Source: Cryptomeria japonica
Lineage: Eukaryota; Streptophyta; Pinopsida; Cupressales; Cupressaceae
Reading direction: 5' to 3'
Length of the DNA stretch: 64,000 nucleotides
Assembly: GCF_030272615.1 (NCBI RefSeq)
Contig: NC_081411.1
Location: forward strand, 38,572,640-38,636,639
Both the position numbers and the translations under genes were made by a program. Under the pieces are notes generated by a model. That model saw only the letters and a list, made by a program, of their open reading frames with translations. It did not search any database and was not told the origin of the DNA. Positions 46,481 through 59,584 of this stretch are shown one piece after another. Every line of letters starts with the position of its first letter. Positions within the stretch are counted from its first letter, which is position 1.

Positions 46481-47769
46481 TGTTGGTCGCGCCCACAAAA
46501 GGATATGAAAATCACAGTAAAAACCTTTCCTGGGAATTGGGCATTCCAACAGGTGACCAATATCTCTCTCTGTAGACGTTCATTTACTTGTCAAACCAGG
46601 GGACGTATACCTTAAATGGCATAGCAAAATATATGCACTAGGAACTTATTTTGGTCAAATCTTAGCAGAAATACATACTGAAAAGAAATCCTACCTACGC
46701 TATAGGAAGGTAATGCAAAGCTCTTTAACTCAACTATGATTTGATTACGACAGAAACCATAATAACTACAACTGAAACACAAACTATGAACTGGCCTTAT
46801 GCTGCAGGAACAGACACAGTGATGGATTCCTTGTGCTGCAGGAGCAATGTAAAGCTGAGTTTGTATAAAAACTTAAAAGATGAAAGCAAACTGAAGCTTA
46901 ACAGGAAAGAACAACTAACTAACTAGCTACAGATACCTACTAAGTGGGCCCCCTTAGCAAGCATCTCCTGATTACGTAGATACTAAACTCAGAACTTCAT
47001 TGAACTTTATTCATAAAAACAGAATGATATACATTGTTTTGTTGATATGGAAACTAACAACAAACTCTGCTTCTGGTTAAACAGATTTTGTCTTTCATTA
47101 TCATATTGATTCTTACATGACATCTACTATTCTTATTCTATCCTTCTCTTTCCTCTCTCTCGTGCAGGAGGAGAAGCTTTATTTAAAAACAGGAGAGCAA
47201 CTAACTAACTAACTAACCCCATCAAAGAAAGACATGGAAGTAAAACATATCCTCGAATCAAGGAACAAACTTCATAAATGAATTTATGCATTCAACCCGA
47301 TCCAGAGAGAATATAGCACTCCACTCTTTGTCATTAAAATTATTTTCCATGATTTCGGTCAAAGAGTCTTCGCCGAAGCTTCCTCGAAGTCGTGTAGGAA
47401 ATGAACTTTACTGCAAGGTCGAGATTGGCTGCGCTTGACTCGATCGTTCTTCAACAACCTGCGAAACAAAAGGTAACAGGCAACAGAAAAGTTGTATGGC
47501 ACATACACAATATCTATTCATTAATCACACATTTTATATTTACTTTATCATTCAAAAACTGTATACGATATACCAGTCATTTTAAGTGGTCAACGGGGCA
47601 ATAAATGCAATCAAGTCAATCACAAAGAGCTGCAGGAATATAAAAGTATCTTGCTACAGGATATCCCAAAAAGGTTTCACAAAGTCTGAACATCCATGAA
47701 ATAACAAAAGTAAAGGCATTTAAAAGTTTATCATAACATCCAAATTATGAGCATATTTTAAGCTCATCA
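46481..47769 (-). repeat. 3' LTR of Athila-like copy 2
   Basis: 1289 bp. The plus strand begins TGTTGGTCGCGCCCAC and ends TTTTAAGCTCATCA. Partner of 56379-57668. Confidence 0.93.
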
Positions 47770-47781
47770 CTGCCCCCTACT
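47770..47781 (-). other. Polypurine tract of copy 2
   Basis: The minus strand reads AGTAGGGGGCAG directly before the 3' LTR, identical to copy 1. Confidence 0.85.
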
Positions 47782-50267
47782 TAGACCAATGCTGGGCCTC
47801 CAGCATTAACTTTCCTGGTGGTTTCTCTGAAGTCAGTGGTTGCTACATGACTCTGAAATGGATTTTTAAATTTGTAATAAAATCCTCTGAAATCCTGGCA
47901 TTTTTCATACCTTTGGTCTTCTAATTCATTGTTAAGATTTGTAGCCTGGTGAGGATAAAGTGGCCACATTAGCACAGGGGGTCTGAATGTTAGCCGCAAC
48001 CACAGTTCAAATCTTGTTTGAAGTCCTAATTGAATATATCTGCTGGTTTGTTTGAGAGCTGCTGTGAAATTTAAGGGACCATGCGGTTCTGACTTTCTTA
48101 ACCCAACAGTTAACCTCACCCATCTTTTCTCACTTCTGGAGAATGCCAATTTCCAAAATGAATATTGTTGTGCCTGGATTTCATCATATACTTGTTTTCT
48201 GATATCAAATATTTTCTCTCTTACTGAAACATTATTAATACCATATGTCAGAGTAAACCAATCTTTCAACATTGCATAAGGGTTTGAACTGTGAGATCGT
48301 AATGGAACAGGCTCTGTTTTTTCAGCTTCCTCATATGTTTCCCACTGCCTGCCATAATTTGCCTTATTTTCTGCCCATGACATAAATGGTCTCAAATGAA
48401 TATCACCAATATATAGAAGAGGATTCCATTCTGTTTCAAATGGTATTAAAAATCTGTGCAAATAGAATTCACAGAGAGAATTCCTTAACCAGTTAGGGGC
48501 TGCCTGGTATGGTTCATAGAATTCTTTGGCAGTATGAATTATAGGATCTTGGTTTCTGGAAATTCTCATCAATTGGAACCATAAAAACTGTTCTTTAACG
48601 CACAGAGCATAAACTCTGGGTGGAGGTCTACATTCCATAATCTGACCAGTTACTTTCAACGTTTCGTCCATTTTTGCTTTCAACTCAGCAATTTCCTGCT
48701 TCTAACTTTCAATTTTCTTTTTCAATTTCTTCTTTTCTATTTCCCATAGACTTTGCTGCATGACAGTCTGGGCTATGTATCAGAAAGTCAGGGTTTGCAA
48801 TGTAACTATTTCCCAATTAGCTTTAACATATTCTCGAAACTCCATTAAAAACATTCTCTTATACACAACAATGGCTTTACAAACTGCAGGATGAGATACA
48901 ATTTCACTAGGCACATTCAATTGTTCAGTCTGTTCTTGCTCTTGCTGCAAGATAAATTCTTCTTGTTTCTGTGGTGGAGAAGTCTGTGCTTCCTCCGAAA
49001 ATTGCATAGCAGTAGTAGCCAAATCATCAAGATTTGGTAACCCTTGCTCATTATACCCTGTTTCTTTTGTCTCAACTTGTTCGTCTTCAGGAACGAACGA
49101 ACTCTGGGCAGCATTTTCGGACACATTCTGAGAAACATTAAATTCGAACTCAATAGACCCTTCTGAAATTATAATCACCTCTAGTTGCGGTGAAGCAGGG
49201 GAGGTCTTAGATTGTTTCCTTGCGGAAACCCTTCTTGGCACTGATGCGGCTGTAGGAGGTGTTCCGGTAGCTTTCCTCTTCCTTGTTTGTTTAGAGGGCT
49301 TTGCCCTACCAAAAGATGATCGTGAACTAGAAATAGCAACAAGCGTTGTTGTACGAGAAACAGCTACAGGGGAAGGTGCTGCAGGAGAAGGGCATTGCCT
49401 TTTACGAAAATGAGGGTCAGATTCTGGGGACCCTTCTGCCTTTGTTTTTCCCTTCTCACTCCTAGTGGCAGACCTAGTTTGTACCCTAGTAGAGGATTCA
49501 GGTGCGAAAGCTGCAGGACTAGGTGCTACAGGAGTAGATGACCCTTGCCCTGTTTTACTGGTAGATGCACTTTCTTTCTTCTTTTTCTGAGGCCGTGGGG
49601 TAAGTACCCTATGAGGTTGTGGAATTTGCAAACTCTTTTGGGCAACAAATTGTTGCTAGGAGAGAGATCAGACATCCCTTCAAGAGCGCTCAATCAGTAA
49701 TTTAATAAGGCCATGATGAGTGATAGAATTATCTTTCCCTTGTTGAGTTCCGTGGGCATTGTGTTCTAAAAATTTTAACAAGAAATTCGGAACATTTATA
49801 ACTAACCCATGCCTCATATGGCTCAATAATTTAAAATGATGAGAATGCAGATAGGAAAAATGGCCTTCATAGGTCAAATACCTGATTATGTAAGTAGCAT
49901 ACTCTGAATAAGGAGGAGACAATGATACGCGCTTGCATCCCTGCTTGGAGACTTCTAGAGGTCCATCAGTAGGCATTGAAAACTCAGCCCTTGCAGCTGC
50001 AGCGTCTGAAGAAAATTTTTCTCCAAGGGCTGGAAGCCCAGTTACTTCTGCAATTTTGTTTTCAGTTGCAACAACTATTAGACCCCATACGGTGGCTTCC
50101 CCTTCAGAAAGGGTTCTCAGAAATTCTGCAGCAGCCTCCTCATCAAAATCATTTAAGCTCAAGAAATAATTTAACCATCCACAGAGGTTGAATGCGTGGA
50201 CTGTTTGCGAATTTTGCAATAATGTTTCATGAGCTATAGGCTCATATCGCACCAACTGACCACCCAT
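47781..50267 (-). mobile_element. Extra ORF region downstream of integrase, copy 2
   Basis: Same layout as in copy 1: N-domain beginning MGGQLVRYEPIAHETLL with RYLTYEGHFSYLHSHHFKLL and ITHHGLIKLLIERS; a Ser/Pro/Lys-rich linker; an acidic Gln-rich stretch; and a C-domain with WLRNSLCEFYLHRFLIPFET and MWPLYPHQAT. Differences from copy 1 in the conserved domains appear mild, which hints that the protein was useful while the family was active. Fossil. Confidence 0.75.
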
Positions 50268-50932
50268 GTTTGCAGTTTTCCTTTAGCTGAACTCGATTCC
50301 TTGCTGAAGATTCAAATTCTCTGCTTCCCTTTCTGTTCTGGGTTTTTTTCTCTTTCGTGCCGTCACATTACTTTCTTTCTTTTCCAAAAATGAACTTTTT
50401 TGAACAAGCAATCTTAATCGTGATTATGCAATAAAGAAAGACATGCGATCATAGTTGGAAAGTACCAGAAAAGTATTAAAAAAGATTATTTTGTAGTTAT
50501 GGCAGCGGCGAAAAGATAGGTTTTAAAAGATGGATTACCCCGCCCCCTACTTAAAGTATGACATGTGTCCTCACATGTCATAAAGAACAGGTAGAAGTTC
50601 AGGTAATAATGACTGGTACATGCATATTAGAAAATGAATAGAATGAAATAAATCAAATATGCGATAAGAAAAGATATGGCGTACCTTTGATAATTGCACG
50701 TACGTGTGAAGAAATATGACGACATCTGCATGGATTGACAAGTGGGAAAGATATCTTAATTAAGTCTGATGCGGATGGATAACATGGATGGGTGAAATGG
50801 GTGGATGAAATGAACAAATGAAATGAATGGATGGAAGTGAAAGAAGTGAAGTGGGGGCGATAAATGAGAATGGAGAAAAGGGGTTTCCTTTTGTAAAAAG
50901 AAAACCTTTATTATGGGCATGCTTTTTGAAAA
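50268..50932 (-). other. Spacer between integrase and extra ORF, copy 2
   Basis: No gene. Matches the spacer of copy 1, with the same pyrimidine-rich CATCCAT tract (minus strand). Confidence 0.5.
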
Positions 50933-52150
50933 TTACGGTAACGCTGCAGGAGAAAGGCAAAAGCCTTCGGCTGCAGGAAGAGTAGCAGGAGGAACCTGAA
51001 TGAACTGTTGCATGAATTCTTCCTTGGAGACTGGTTTGTGGTATAACCAGAGTCGGTGGCCATTCACTACCAATTTGAAGTGGACTAGGTCTATTGTTAC
51101 CAGCTGTACAGCTCCATTGTTGAACACATTTTCAACTTTATAGGGGCCAAGCCAGCGTGTTGTGAGCTTACCTTGGTTTTCTTGATATCTGGAATCATAT
51201 AATAGAGCCCAATCTCCAGTAGAAAATTTCCTGGTTTTGATATGCTGATCATGCAATTTCTTCCTTTGCTGTTGGATTGCTTCTGTATGCTGTAAGGCGG
51301 CTTTTCTCATTTCATCCAAAGCATTTAGCTGCAGGAGATGGTCCTTCTGTGCTTCAGATATGTCTATATTGAGTTCAAGAGCTGTCCTCAAAGTTTTGTG
51401 TTCAAATTCTATGGGTAACATGGCTGTTTTCCCATAAAGTAGCTCAAAAGGTGTAAACCCAGTTGTTGTTTTCCATGTAGTTCTGTAAGCCCAAACTACT
51501 TCAGGAAGTCTATTGCTCCAATCTTTTCTATGTATCTATACTGTCTTTGTGAGGATTGCCTCAATTTCTCTGTTTGTTACCTCTGCTTGACCATTTGCTT
51601 GAGGGTGATAAGGGCTGGACTTCCTATGTTTGATTTTATAGTCATTCATTAGTGCAGTGATTAGATTAGACGTAAACTGAGCTCCTTGATCAGTTACAAG
51701 CTCTCTGGAAACCCCAAATCTTGTAAAAATTTGTTCATACAGAAACTCAGCAACTTTGTTATCTCGAGCATGAGTCATAGCTGTTACCTCAACCCATTTT
51801 GTTACATAGTCCATGCAAACTAGAATGTATGACTTTCCATTTGATGGTGGATCAATTGGCCCTACAAAATCCATCCCCCATTTATCAAAAGGGGTGACTA
51901 TTATTTGTGGATATAGTGGCATTTCATCGGACTTAGTTGGTCTTCCCATATGCTGGCATTTGTCACATTTTCTTGTATAGGCCACAGCATCCTTATGTAA
52001 TGTTGGCCAGTAGTACCCTGTTGTAAGAACTTTCATTGATGTTCTTTTTGCTGCAACATGTCCTCCACATGGTTCATCATGGCAAGCATGCAATATGTCA
52101 TAAGTTTTGTCTTCTCTTACACATCTTCGCATTACCTGATCAGGTCCAGT
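50933..52150 (-). mobile_element. Integrase region of Athila-like copy 2
   Basis: HHCC part (HDEPCGGHVAAKRT, CDKCQHMG), core with MDFVGPIDPPSNGKSY, VTDQGAQFTSNL and SPYHPQANGQAEVTNREIEA, then a C-part with LTTRWLGPYKVENVF. Fossil. Confidence 0.9.
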
Positions 52151-53005
52151 ATAAAACAAACTATTTGCAATCCGGGAAAAGTTAAAACTTTTCTCTATTA
52201 ACAATTTCTTTTCTTTTGGAGAAAAGTAGTCTGGTATTCTGTTTGCTGCTAGATAATTGGCAATGTTTGCATACCAGGGTATATGTGCAGCAATGGAAAA
52301 CAAGTGTTCATCTTGAAACCTATCATCAATGATCTCATGTTCAATAGGTGCAGCTGATTGGAGTCTTGATAAAAAGTCAGCTACAACATTAGCTCTCCCT
52401 GGTTTGTCAATTATGGAAATGTCAAATTCTTGTAACAACAGGAGCCAACGTGCCAACCTACCAGAAATGACAGGTTTGTTCATCAGATATTTGATTGCTG
52501 CATGGTCAGTATGGACGAATATCTGATAACCTGTGACATAATGTCTAAATTTATTCAAAGCATGTACTACTGCAAGCAACTCCTTTTTTGTGACAGTATA
52601 GTTGAGCTTAAGACCTTGAAGGTTCTTGCTGGTAAAGTAAATAGCATGTTCAACTAAATTTTCTTTTTGATTCAGAACTACTCCTATGCCAAAGTCAGAA
52701 GCATCAGCATGTATGTGAAAAGGCAAATTCTATTTTGGACCTTGAAGAATAGGGGCTTTAGTAAGTAAGTCCTTTAATCGTAGGAAGGATTTTTCACAGG
52801 CCTCTGTCCACTCAAATTGGGAATCCTTTGTTAACAAAGCATAAAGTGGACTGACAATTTTACTGAAGTCTTTTATAAACCTTCTATAATACCCTGCATG
52901 ACCAAGAAAACTTCTGACATCTTTCTGTTTTGCAGGAGTTTGTAAATTCTGAATTACTTCAATTTTAGCAGGGTCAACTTGAAATCCATTTTTTGAAAAA
53001 AGCAA
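52151..53005 (-). mobile_element. RNase H region of Athila-like copy 2
   Basis: GHAGYYRRFIKDFSKI and FEWTEACEKSF connection, then IHADASDFGIGVVL, TKKELLAVVHAL, QIFVHTDHAAIKYL and VVADFLSRL. Fossil. Confidence 0.9.
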
Positions 53006-53500
53006 AGATACTAATTACTACTCTTTGAAATGTTGCTGGCGCATTGCATAGGCCAAAAGGCAAGACCGAATAAGAAAATGTTCCCCATGGACAGGTAAAA
53101 GTGGTCTTATCTTGATCTTCAGGGGCTATTTTTATCTGATTGTACCCACTGTAACCATCCAAAAAGGAAAAATATCTTTTGCCAGACAGTGAGTCTAGTA
53201 CTTGATCTACAAAAGGTAGTGGAAAGTGATCTTTTTTAGTGGCACTGTTCAATTCTCTGTAATCTACACATACTCTTCATTTTCCACCTTTCTTGGGAAC
53301 AATGACTAAGGGAGAAACCCATTGACTGTTAGAGATTGGATAAATAAAACCAGCATCAAGCAACTTTTGAAGCTCACTTTTAACTATTTCCCTAAGTGCT
53401 AGATTTACTCTTCTTTGAGGTTGTCTAATTGGTGAACAATCTTCTTTGATATATATCCTATGAGTACAAACTCGAGGATCTATTCCTTGCATGTCCCCAT
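53006..53500 (-). mobile_element. Reverse transcriptase region of Athila-like copy 2
   Basis: IYPISNSQWVSPLVIVPKKG, SATKKDHFPLPFVDQVL, FLDGYSGYNQIKIAPEDQ and PFGLCNAPATFQR. The region is shorter than in copy 1. Fossil. Confidence 0.88.
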
Positions 53501-53552
53501 ACTCCCATGCAAAAGCTTTATGCTATTCTTGTAGCATTTTTAATAGATCAGC

Positions 53553-54751
53553 CTATTGAGATTGTGACAGCTTGTTATTGATATTCAAACAATGACCTTG
53601 AGACAATTCTATCCGCTCCGTGAGATTACTCATAGAGTCTACAGGTAATGTTTGTATCTCTTGTGGAAGAAAATTATGAAAAATCGCTGGAAGTTTAGGC
53701 AGTGAACTTTCAGAATCTGGTTGTTGTAGGAAACATTGTAAATGAGTATCATTTGGACCAGATGAACCACCTTTATCAGAGTTGTTTTGTAGAATTTGAA
53801 ACAGTAAGGCATCTTCACTCTGAAGTTGTGAGAATGGGTCATTTTGAATCATCATTAATTGAGCCAAAGAATTGGCTTCTTCAATTTCCTCCCCCACATC
53901 TGGCCAAACAGGTTGGGAAAAATCTAGCTGAGGTCTAGCAGGAGGATACAGAGCCAATTTCTTTGTGGACTGCCCATCAGAAATGGTCATATCTCTAGAA
54001 TGGCATCCTATAAAAGCATCAGCAGTTGCTAACCATGGTCTACCAAGAATAACTGGATACCCTCCTAAAGTTGCCTTAACTGATAATATTGTGAAATCAG
54101 CAAGATACTCCCAAGATTCAAGAATGACAATTACATCTTCTACTATCCCATCAGGTTTAACTGTGGAGCTGTCTGCAAGCTGCAGGACTGTGGGTGTAGA
54201 CCTAATGTTTGAAATGTTCAGGGAGTCCATAGTATGCTTTTTCATGACATTAATGGCAGCACCTAAATCAATCAAAACATTTTTTACAACTTGGCCATTT
54301 ACATTTATCTGCACTATAGGACTTCTAGGGTCAATATACTTTGGAATAACTATATTTCCCAACATTATATCAACCAATTTCCCTAAGACATGTATTGTTT
54401 GAGGGTCTTTTTTCTTTCATCCAAGCTTCTCTAAATAGACTTCTTTAATAGCTTTTCCAAAAATAGGAATATCTTTAATAGCCTGAAATAAAGGAATTGA
54501 ATCTGCACATTTTTGAGCTGATCCATAATGTCAAAAGTGGGTTGTTCCATGGGTTTATATGCAGTACTTTGCAACCTCTGAGGAAAAGGTGGGTTATCTT
54601 GATTTTGCAGAATAGGCTCTTTAGGAACGGTATCTATTATGGACATGTTCTCAGTAGGAACAACAGGTGTAGTAGGTTCTTCATGGGGAGGATCTGATAT
54701 TTCAGTAATTCGAGGCGATTTTGGAGCAGATAAAGTAGTTCTAGACCTCAA
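53553..54751 (-). mobile_element. Linker and protease region of Athila-like copy 2
   Basis: Pro-rich linker, then retropepsin-like domain with VLIDLGAAIN and VILGRPWLAT, then an acidic spacer, as in copy 1. Fossil. Confidence 0.85.
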
Positions 54752-54814
54752 ATGGATGTCATTAATGTTTAAGGCATAAGCTTGATATTGGTTGGCTTCG
54801 GTAAGATATGCAGG

Positions 54815-56257
54815 CTACTGAGGCTTATTATTGGGATTGGGCATTGGCTGGGCAGGCATAGGCATTTGTTTTGGAGGTCCAGGATTTGTGGTAGTTACTG
54901 CTGGAGGCGGCATAAGGGCTTGTGGTTGCGGTTGTCGAAGCTGTAGGAATCCAGAGGACTGGTTTTGCCATTGTTGAGGGCCCCGCCATTGAGAATTTTG
55001 CTGCCAATTTCCTGAAGGTGGGGTCCATTGCCCCTGTGGCTGCTGCCATCCTCCTTGAGGGGATTGCCATTGCTGGTTCTGATAATTAGGCCAATTTGAT
55101 TGAGGTGGATTCCAGGATGGTGGTGGTCCATATGCATGTTGCCATTGGTTATTATATCTAGAATAAGAATTACCAAAAGTTAAAGGGTCTTGAGGCATAC
55201 CTTGTCTTTGGGCCCATGGTCTCCTTTGTGCAACAAAGAACACGTGATCATCATCTCCTTCTACTGGCTTAAAGTCAGTAGGTAATTGTTTAGCTTCCAA
55301 ATTAGCCACCATCTTGCATCTGCAGTCACACTTCTTTTGTTTGTAGTATGGACAGAACTTGGCCAAAATTGCGTCAGCCTCCTCAGGTTTCTTTCAAGCT
55401 TGCATAGTGTCCAGTTGCATAGCCATATTATTAATGATGTCCTGCTTGAAGTCAGATAGCAAATTTGTTATCTCTATTCGGTAAACTCTACCAGAAGAAG
55501 ACTTCCCTATTGTAGCATGATGACCTCTACCTTTCTTAACTATTGCTCGAGAGTAGTTAAGACATATTTTCTTTATATCATCTCAAGGCACCTGGGTTAT
55601 ATCACCTCCTCCTATCAGGTCTAGAGCATCTATACAAGCAACACTGATTCCCTTTAGAAACAGCAGTTTCTGAGAGTCCTCGTTGAGAGTCTGGTTTGAG
55701 TTCCTTTGCAGTGCAAACAAGAATCTGGAAATGTAATCTTCCAGACTTTCATCGTCCTTCTGCTGAATTCGAAATATATCATCACCCTTGCTGGCACTCT
55801 TACAATATTCCTTATACTTTTCAAGGAATTTTGTCTGCATGACCTCCCAACTATCAACTACACCTCTTCCCAGACTCATGAACCATCTGAGAGCTCCTTC
55901 CTTCAAGGTGGAAGGGAATAACTTCAATTTATGAGCGTTTGTGTTGTAGTCATAACTAGGACAGAGGACATCAAATTCAAACAGAAAGGTTTCTGGGTCC
56001 TCTGTGACCAGGCCATAAAACTTTGGAAGCAAAGAAGAGGGAATGTTTTTAAGATTGTCAGTATCTCCCTGGGGAACAATAGGAAACTCAAATGCAGGAG
56101 GTGGATTATTAGGTGGATTATTTGCCATGTTTGATTGCTGGAATAATAGAGCGAATGGATTTTCCTCAGGTTCATTGTCAGCTGGGTCAAATTGTAGTTC
56201 AATAAACAGATTTTCAGGGAGGAACCTTCCCAGGGCGTCTCTTCTTCTTCTATGCAT
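54815..56257 (-). mobile_element. gag region of Athila-like copy 2
   Basis: Starts MHRRRRDALGRFLPENLFIE. Capsid block LKLFPSTLKEGALRWFMSLG, Cys cluster near YYKQKKCDCRCK, then a Gln/Trp/Pro-rich tail. Fossil. Confidence 0.87.
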
Positions 56258-56356
56258 GCAATATAATGAATAGCGGTTTGAAGAATCTAGAAAATTTTAC
56301 TAACAAGCTAAACTAATGCCAAAAATGACTTCTGATAAACTCCTAGCTAGACACCA

Positions 56357-56374
56357 TCCCCGGCAACCGTGCCA
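56357..56374 (-). other. Primer binding site of copy 2, tRNA-Asp type
   Basis: The minus strand reads TGGCACGGTTGCCGGGGA, matching the tRNA-Asp primer site at 16 of 18 positions, four bases from the LTR. Confidence 0.87.
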
Positions 56375-56378
56375 AAAA

Positions 56379-57668
56379 TGTTGGTCGCGTCCACAAAAGG
56401 ATATGAAAATCACAGTAAAAACCTTTCCTGGGAATTGGGCATTCCAACAGGTGACCAATATCTCTCTCTGTAGATGCTCATTTACTTGTCAAACCAAGGG
56501 ACGTATACTTTAAATGGCGCAACAAAATATATGCACTAGGAACTTATTTTGGTCAAATCTTAGCGGAAATACATACTGAAAAGAAATCCTACCTACGCTA
56601 TAGGAAGGTAATGCAAAGCTCTTTAACTCAACTATGATTTGATTATGACAGAAACCATAATAAATACAACTGAAACACAAACTATGAACTAGCCTTATGC
56701 TGCAGGAACAGACACAGTGATGGATTCCTTGTGCTGCAGGAGCAATGTAAAGCTGAGTTTGTATAAAAACTTAAAAGATGAAAGCAAACTGAAGCTTAAC
56801 AGAAAATAACAACTAACTAACTATCTACAGATACCTACTAAGTGGGCCCCCTAAGCAAGCATCTCCTGATTACGTAGTTACTAAACTCAGAACTTCATTG
56901 AACTTTATTCATAAAAACAGAATGATATACATTGTTTTGTTGATATGGAAACTAACAACAAACTCTACTTTTGGTTAAATAGATTCTGTCTTTCATTATC
57001 ATATTGATTCTTACATGACATCTACTATTGTTATTCTATCCTTCTCTTGCCTCTCTCTCCCACAGGAGGAGAAGCTTTATTTAAAAACAGGAGAGCAACT
57101 AACTAACTAACTAACCCTATCAAAGAAAGACGTGGAAGTAAAACATATCCTCGAATCAAGGAACAAACTTCATAAATGAATTTATGTGTTCAACCCGATC
57201 CAGAGAGAATCTAGCACTCCACTCTTTGTCATTAAAATTTTTTCCCATGATTTCGATCAAAGAGTCTTCATCGGAGCTTCCTCGAAGTCATGCAAGAAAT
57301 GGACTTTACTGCAAGGCCGAGATTGGCTGCGCTTGACTCGATCGTTCTTCAACAACCTGTGAAACAAAAGGTAACAGGAAACAGAAAAGGCGTATGGCAC
57401 ATACATGATATCTATTCATTAATCACACATTTTAGATTTACTTCATCATTCAAAAACTGTATACGATATACCAGTCATCTTAGGGGGTCAACGGGGGCAA
57501 TAAATGCAATCAAGTCAATCACAAAGAGCCGTAGGAATATAAAAGTATCTTGCTACAGGATATCCCAAAAAGGTTTCACAAAGTCTGAACATCCATGAAA
57601 TAACAAAAGTAAAGGCATTTAAAAGTTTATCATAACATCCAAATTATGAGCATATTTTAAGCTCATCA
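56379..57668 (-). repeat. 5' LTR of Athila-like copy 2
   Basis: 1290 bp, partner of 46481-47769. Holds the antisense exon-like segment (about 57225-57380 on the plus strand). Confidence 0.93.
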
Positions 57669-57833
57669 TGTAGTTCTTCTCCTTATTCTCTTGATTGGGG
57701 GGAAATGGTGGATTTTTATCTCTCTTTCTATCTAATGTATCATTCTTCCCTTTAGGGGTTGCATTGTTCATATGTTGATATCCTTTCTTGCAATGGTGCA
57801 TCTTGTGATAAATCCCTCCTTAGGGGAATGTGA

Positions 57834-57856
57834 TCTCTCTCTCTCTCTCTCTCTCT
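57834..57856. repeat. (CT)n microsatellite
   Basis: About eleven CT units. Confidence 0.9.
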
Positions 57857-58018
57857 GAAGTTTACCTCTTCTTTGGAGTTGTCTTTTACATATACTAGTG
57901 TCTTTTATTGCATTGGAAATTTATTCATGTGAGTATATTGTACATTTTCTTATGCCTAATCTCTCCTTAGAGGATTGTGTAATTCTTCTCATTGCCCTTA
58001 CACTTGGGGAGCAATGAT

Positions 58019-58038
58019 CTCTCTCTCTCTCTCTCTCC
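58019..58038. repeat. (CT)n microsatellite
   Basis: About nine CT units, at the same place in the next diverged repeat unit. Confidence 0.9.
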
Positions 58039-59584
58039 TTTCTAAGGATCCCCTTTCCTTTTTTGAGTGGTTTTTGTTTCATGATTTGGTGTCATTCCTT
58101 GTGCAAAGTTTTTATTTTCTCAAGGATTCTCTCTTATACAAGGGATGTATGTTCTTGGCTACAACCTCTTCTTCATTTGGCAATGTATATCTATCAAAAA
58201 ATTACCCCTCACATTGGGTCAAAAGTGTGTCATCCTTCATCAAGAATCCCTTTCACCTAGTAATAGAAGGAGGTTATGAATTCTTGTTCTCCTTCCATTA
58301 TTTTGGTAGAAGATGTTATGTTTTTTCAAGATAGCTCCTCTTGGAGGTAGATGTATTTTGAGAAAAGATCTCTTATCCTCCAAGGATCTCCTTTACATTT
58401 GTTGCAAGATATCTCTTTTTCAACTATCTTATACTTTATTGAAGAGTATTCCATCTTTAGCTTGGATTTATGTCATTTTTTCCTAAGGGATATCTCCTTG
58501 GTGTTGAAGGATGGTGTCCTCATTTCTAGCTTCCTTAACGCATCAACTTAGGGTTATGTTAACATCTTAATGGGTGCACCCATATCGCTCCCTTTGTATC
58601 ATATTGTACCATATTTTTTCATATAATTTTTGTATATCTTAAACGGCGTGTTCATTCTAGGAACCAGAGAAAAAATCTTAGAGTGAGATGCTTCACACCC
58701 AAACCTAGAAAACAAAAACAATCATCTTACATCACCAAAAACAATCATCTTACATGGGATGTCCTCGAAACCAGACATGTATCTTTTCCACTTGGCATTA
58801 GCACACACAATCGCCCCTTAGCATTTTCATTGATATTTCATTTCTTAAATAGGTTGAATCACACTTGAAACAAAAAATCCTTACACGGGGTCCTATACAC
58901 TTGAAACCAGACATCACTTGCACACACACACAAGGATGAGTGGAACTAGCTAAAAATAGATAGACTATTCCCACTCTCCTCCCCAACATGGATCACCTAG
59001 ATAAAAACATCTAGTGGCGAGTAGTCCATGTTCTTCTCATCATGGATCACCTAGATAAAAACTTCTAGGGATGAGTATTCTATCCCCTTTCTCATCATTC
59101 TTCTCATGGATGACTTGGATAAACACATCTAGCATGTATTCATGCTCTCTCTTCTTCTTCTTCTCATGAATTCATCTAGCTTTTCTATTGATAGTTCATG
59201 GATGATTCTTTCTTTTCTCTTTTATACAATAGCTTGTGTTCATAAGATGGCATTTTTTTTCAAGAATTATGTTAGTTGTGGAGACATTTTGATATCAAGG
59301 TCTCTTCGGCTAGTTGACTTGAGGGCTTGTTTTGGTCTTTAGCTTTTATTGTGTGTCTTTTTGTGTCTTTTTTCTTTGTTTTCCTTTTTTGTGTTTTTAT
59401 TTTGTGTACCCTTGCATATGTTTGAGTGAGTTAAGATCCTAAGACTGGGGGTTTGGTTCCTCCAAATTAGTGATATCTTATACTCCTTGTGATGTTTTTC
59501 TTCATTCCTCATCTTCTTCTCTCTTTCTTCTACTTTACCATGAGTATTTGCGTAAGCTCATACCCCTGCTAAGGTGGGGCTAAA

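Larger units (their letters stand above)
46481..57668 (-). mobile_element. Athila-like Ty3/gypsy LTR retrotransposon, copy 2 (11.2 kb)
   Basis: Same family as 10414-21773 but in the opposite orientation. On the minus strand: 5' LTR 56379-57668, tRNA-Asp primer site 56357-56374, gag, protease, RT, RNase H, integrase, extra ORF, polypurine tract (47770-47781) and 3' LTR 46481-47769. A perfect duplication TGTAG (46476-46480, 57669-57673) marks insertion into the repeat region of the G-patch element. By eye the LTRs differ by about 4%, roughly twice copy 1. Fewer than ten or so inactivating changes; it is one of the better preserved copies. Confidence 0.92.
57674..59584 (+). repeat. Repeat-rich 3' part of the G-patch element (right part)
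   Basis: Continues the diverged repeat units seen left of the Athila-like insert (CTTTCTTGCAATGG, GATCTCTCTC, CCTCTTCTTTGGAG). Frames here are repeat-driven, with no pol motif. It ends in a polypurine-like TAAGGTGGGGCTAAA before the LTR at 59585. Confidence 0.55.

Noticed and set aside
57975-58334. 119-codon frame rich in Ser, Leu and Phe
   Set aside because: Driven by CT repeats and the diverged repeat units; no pol or host domain.
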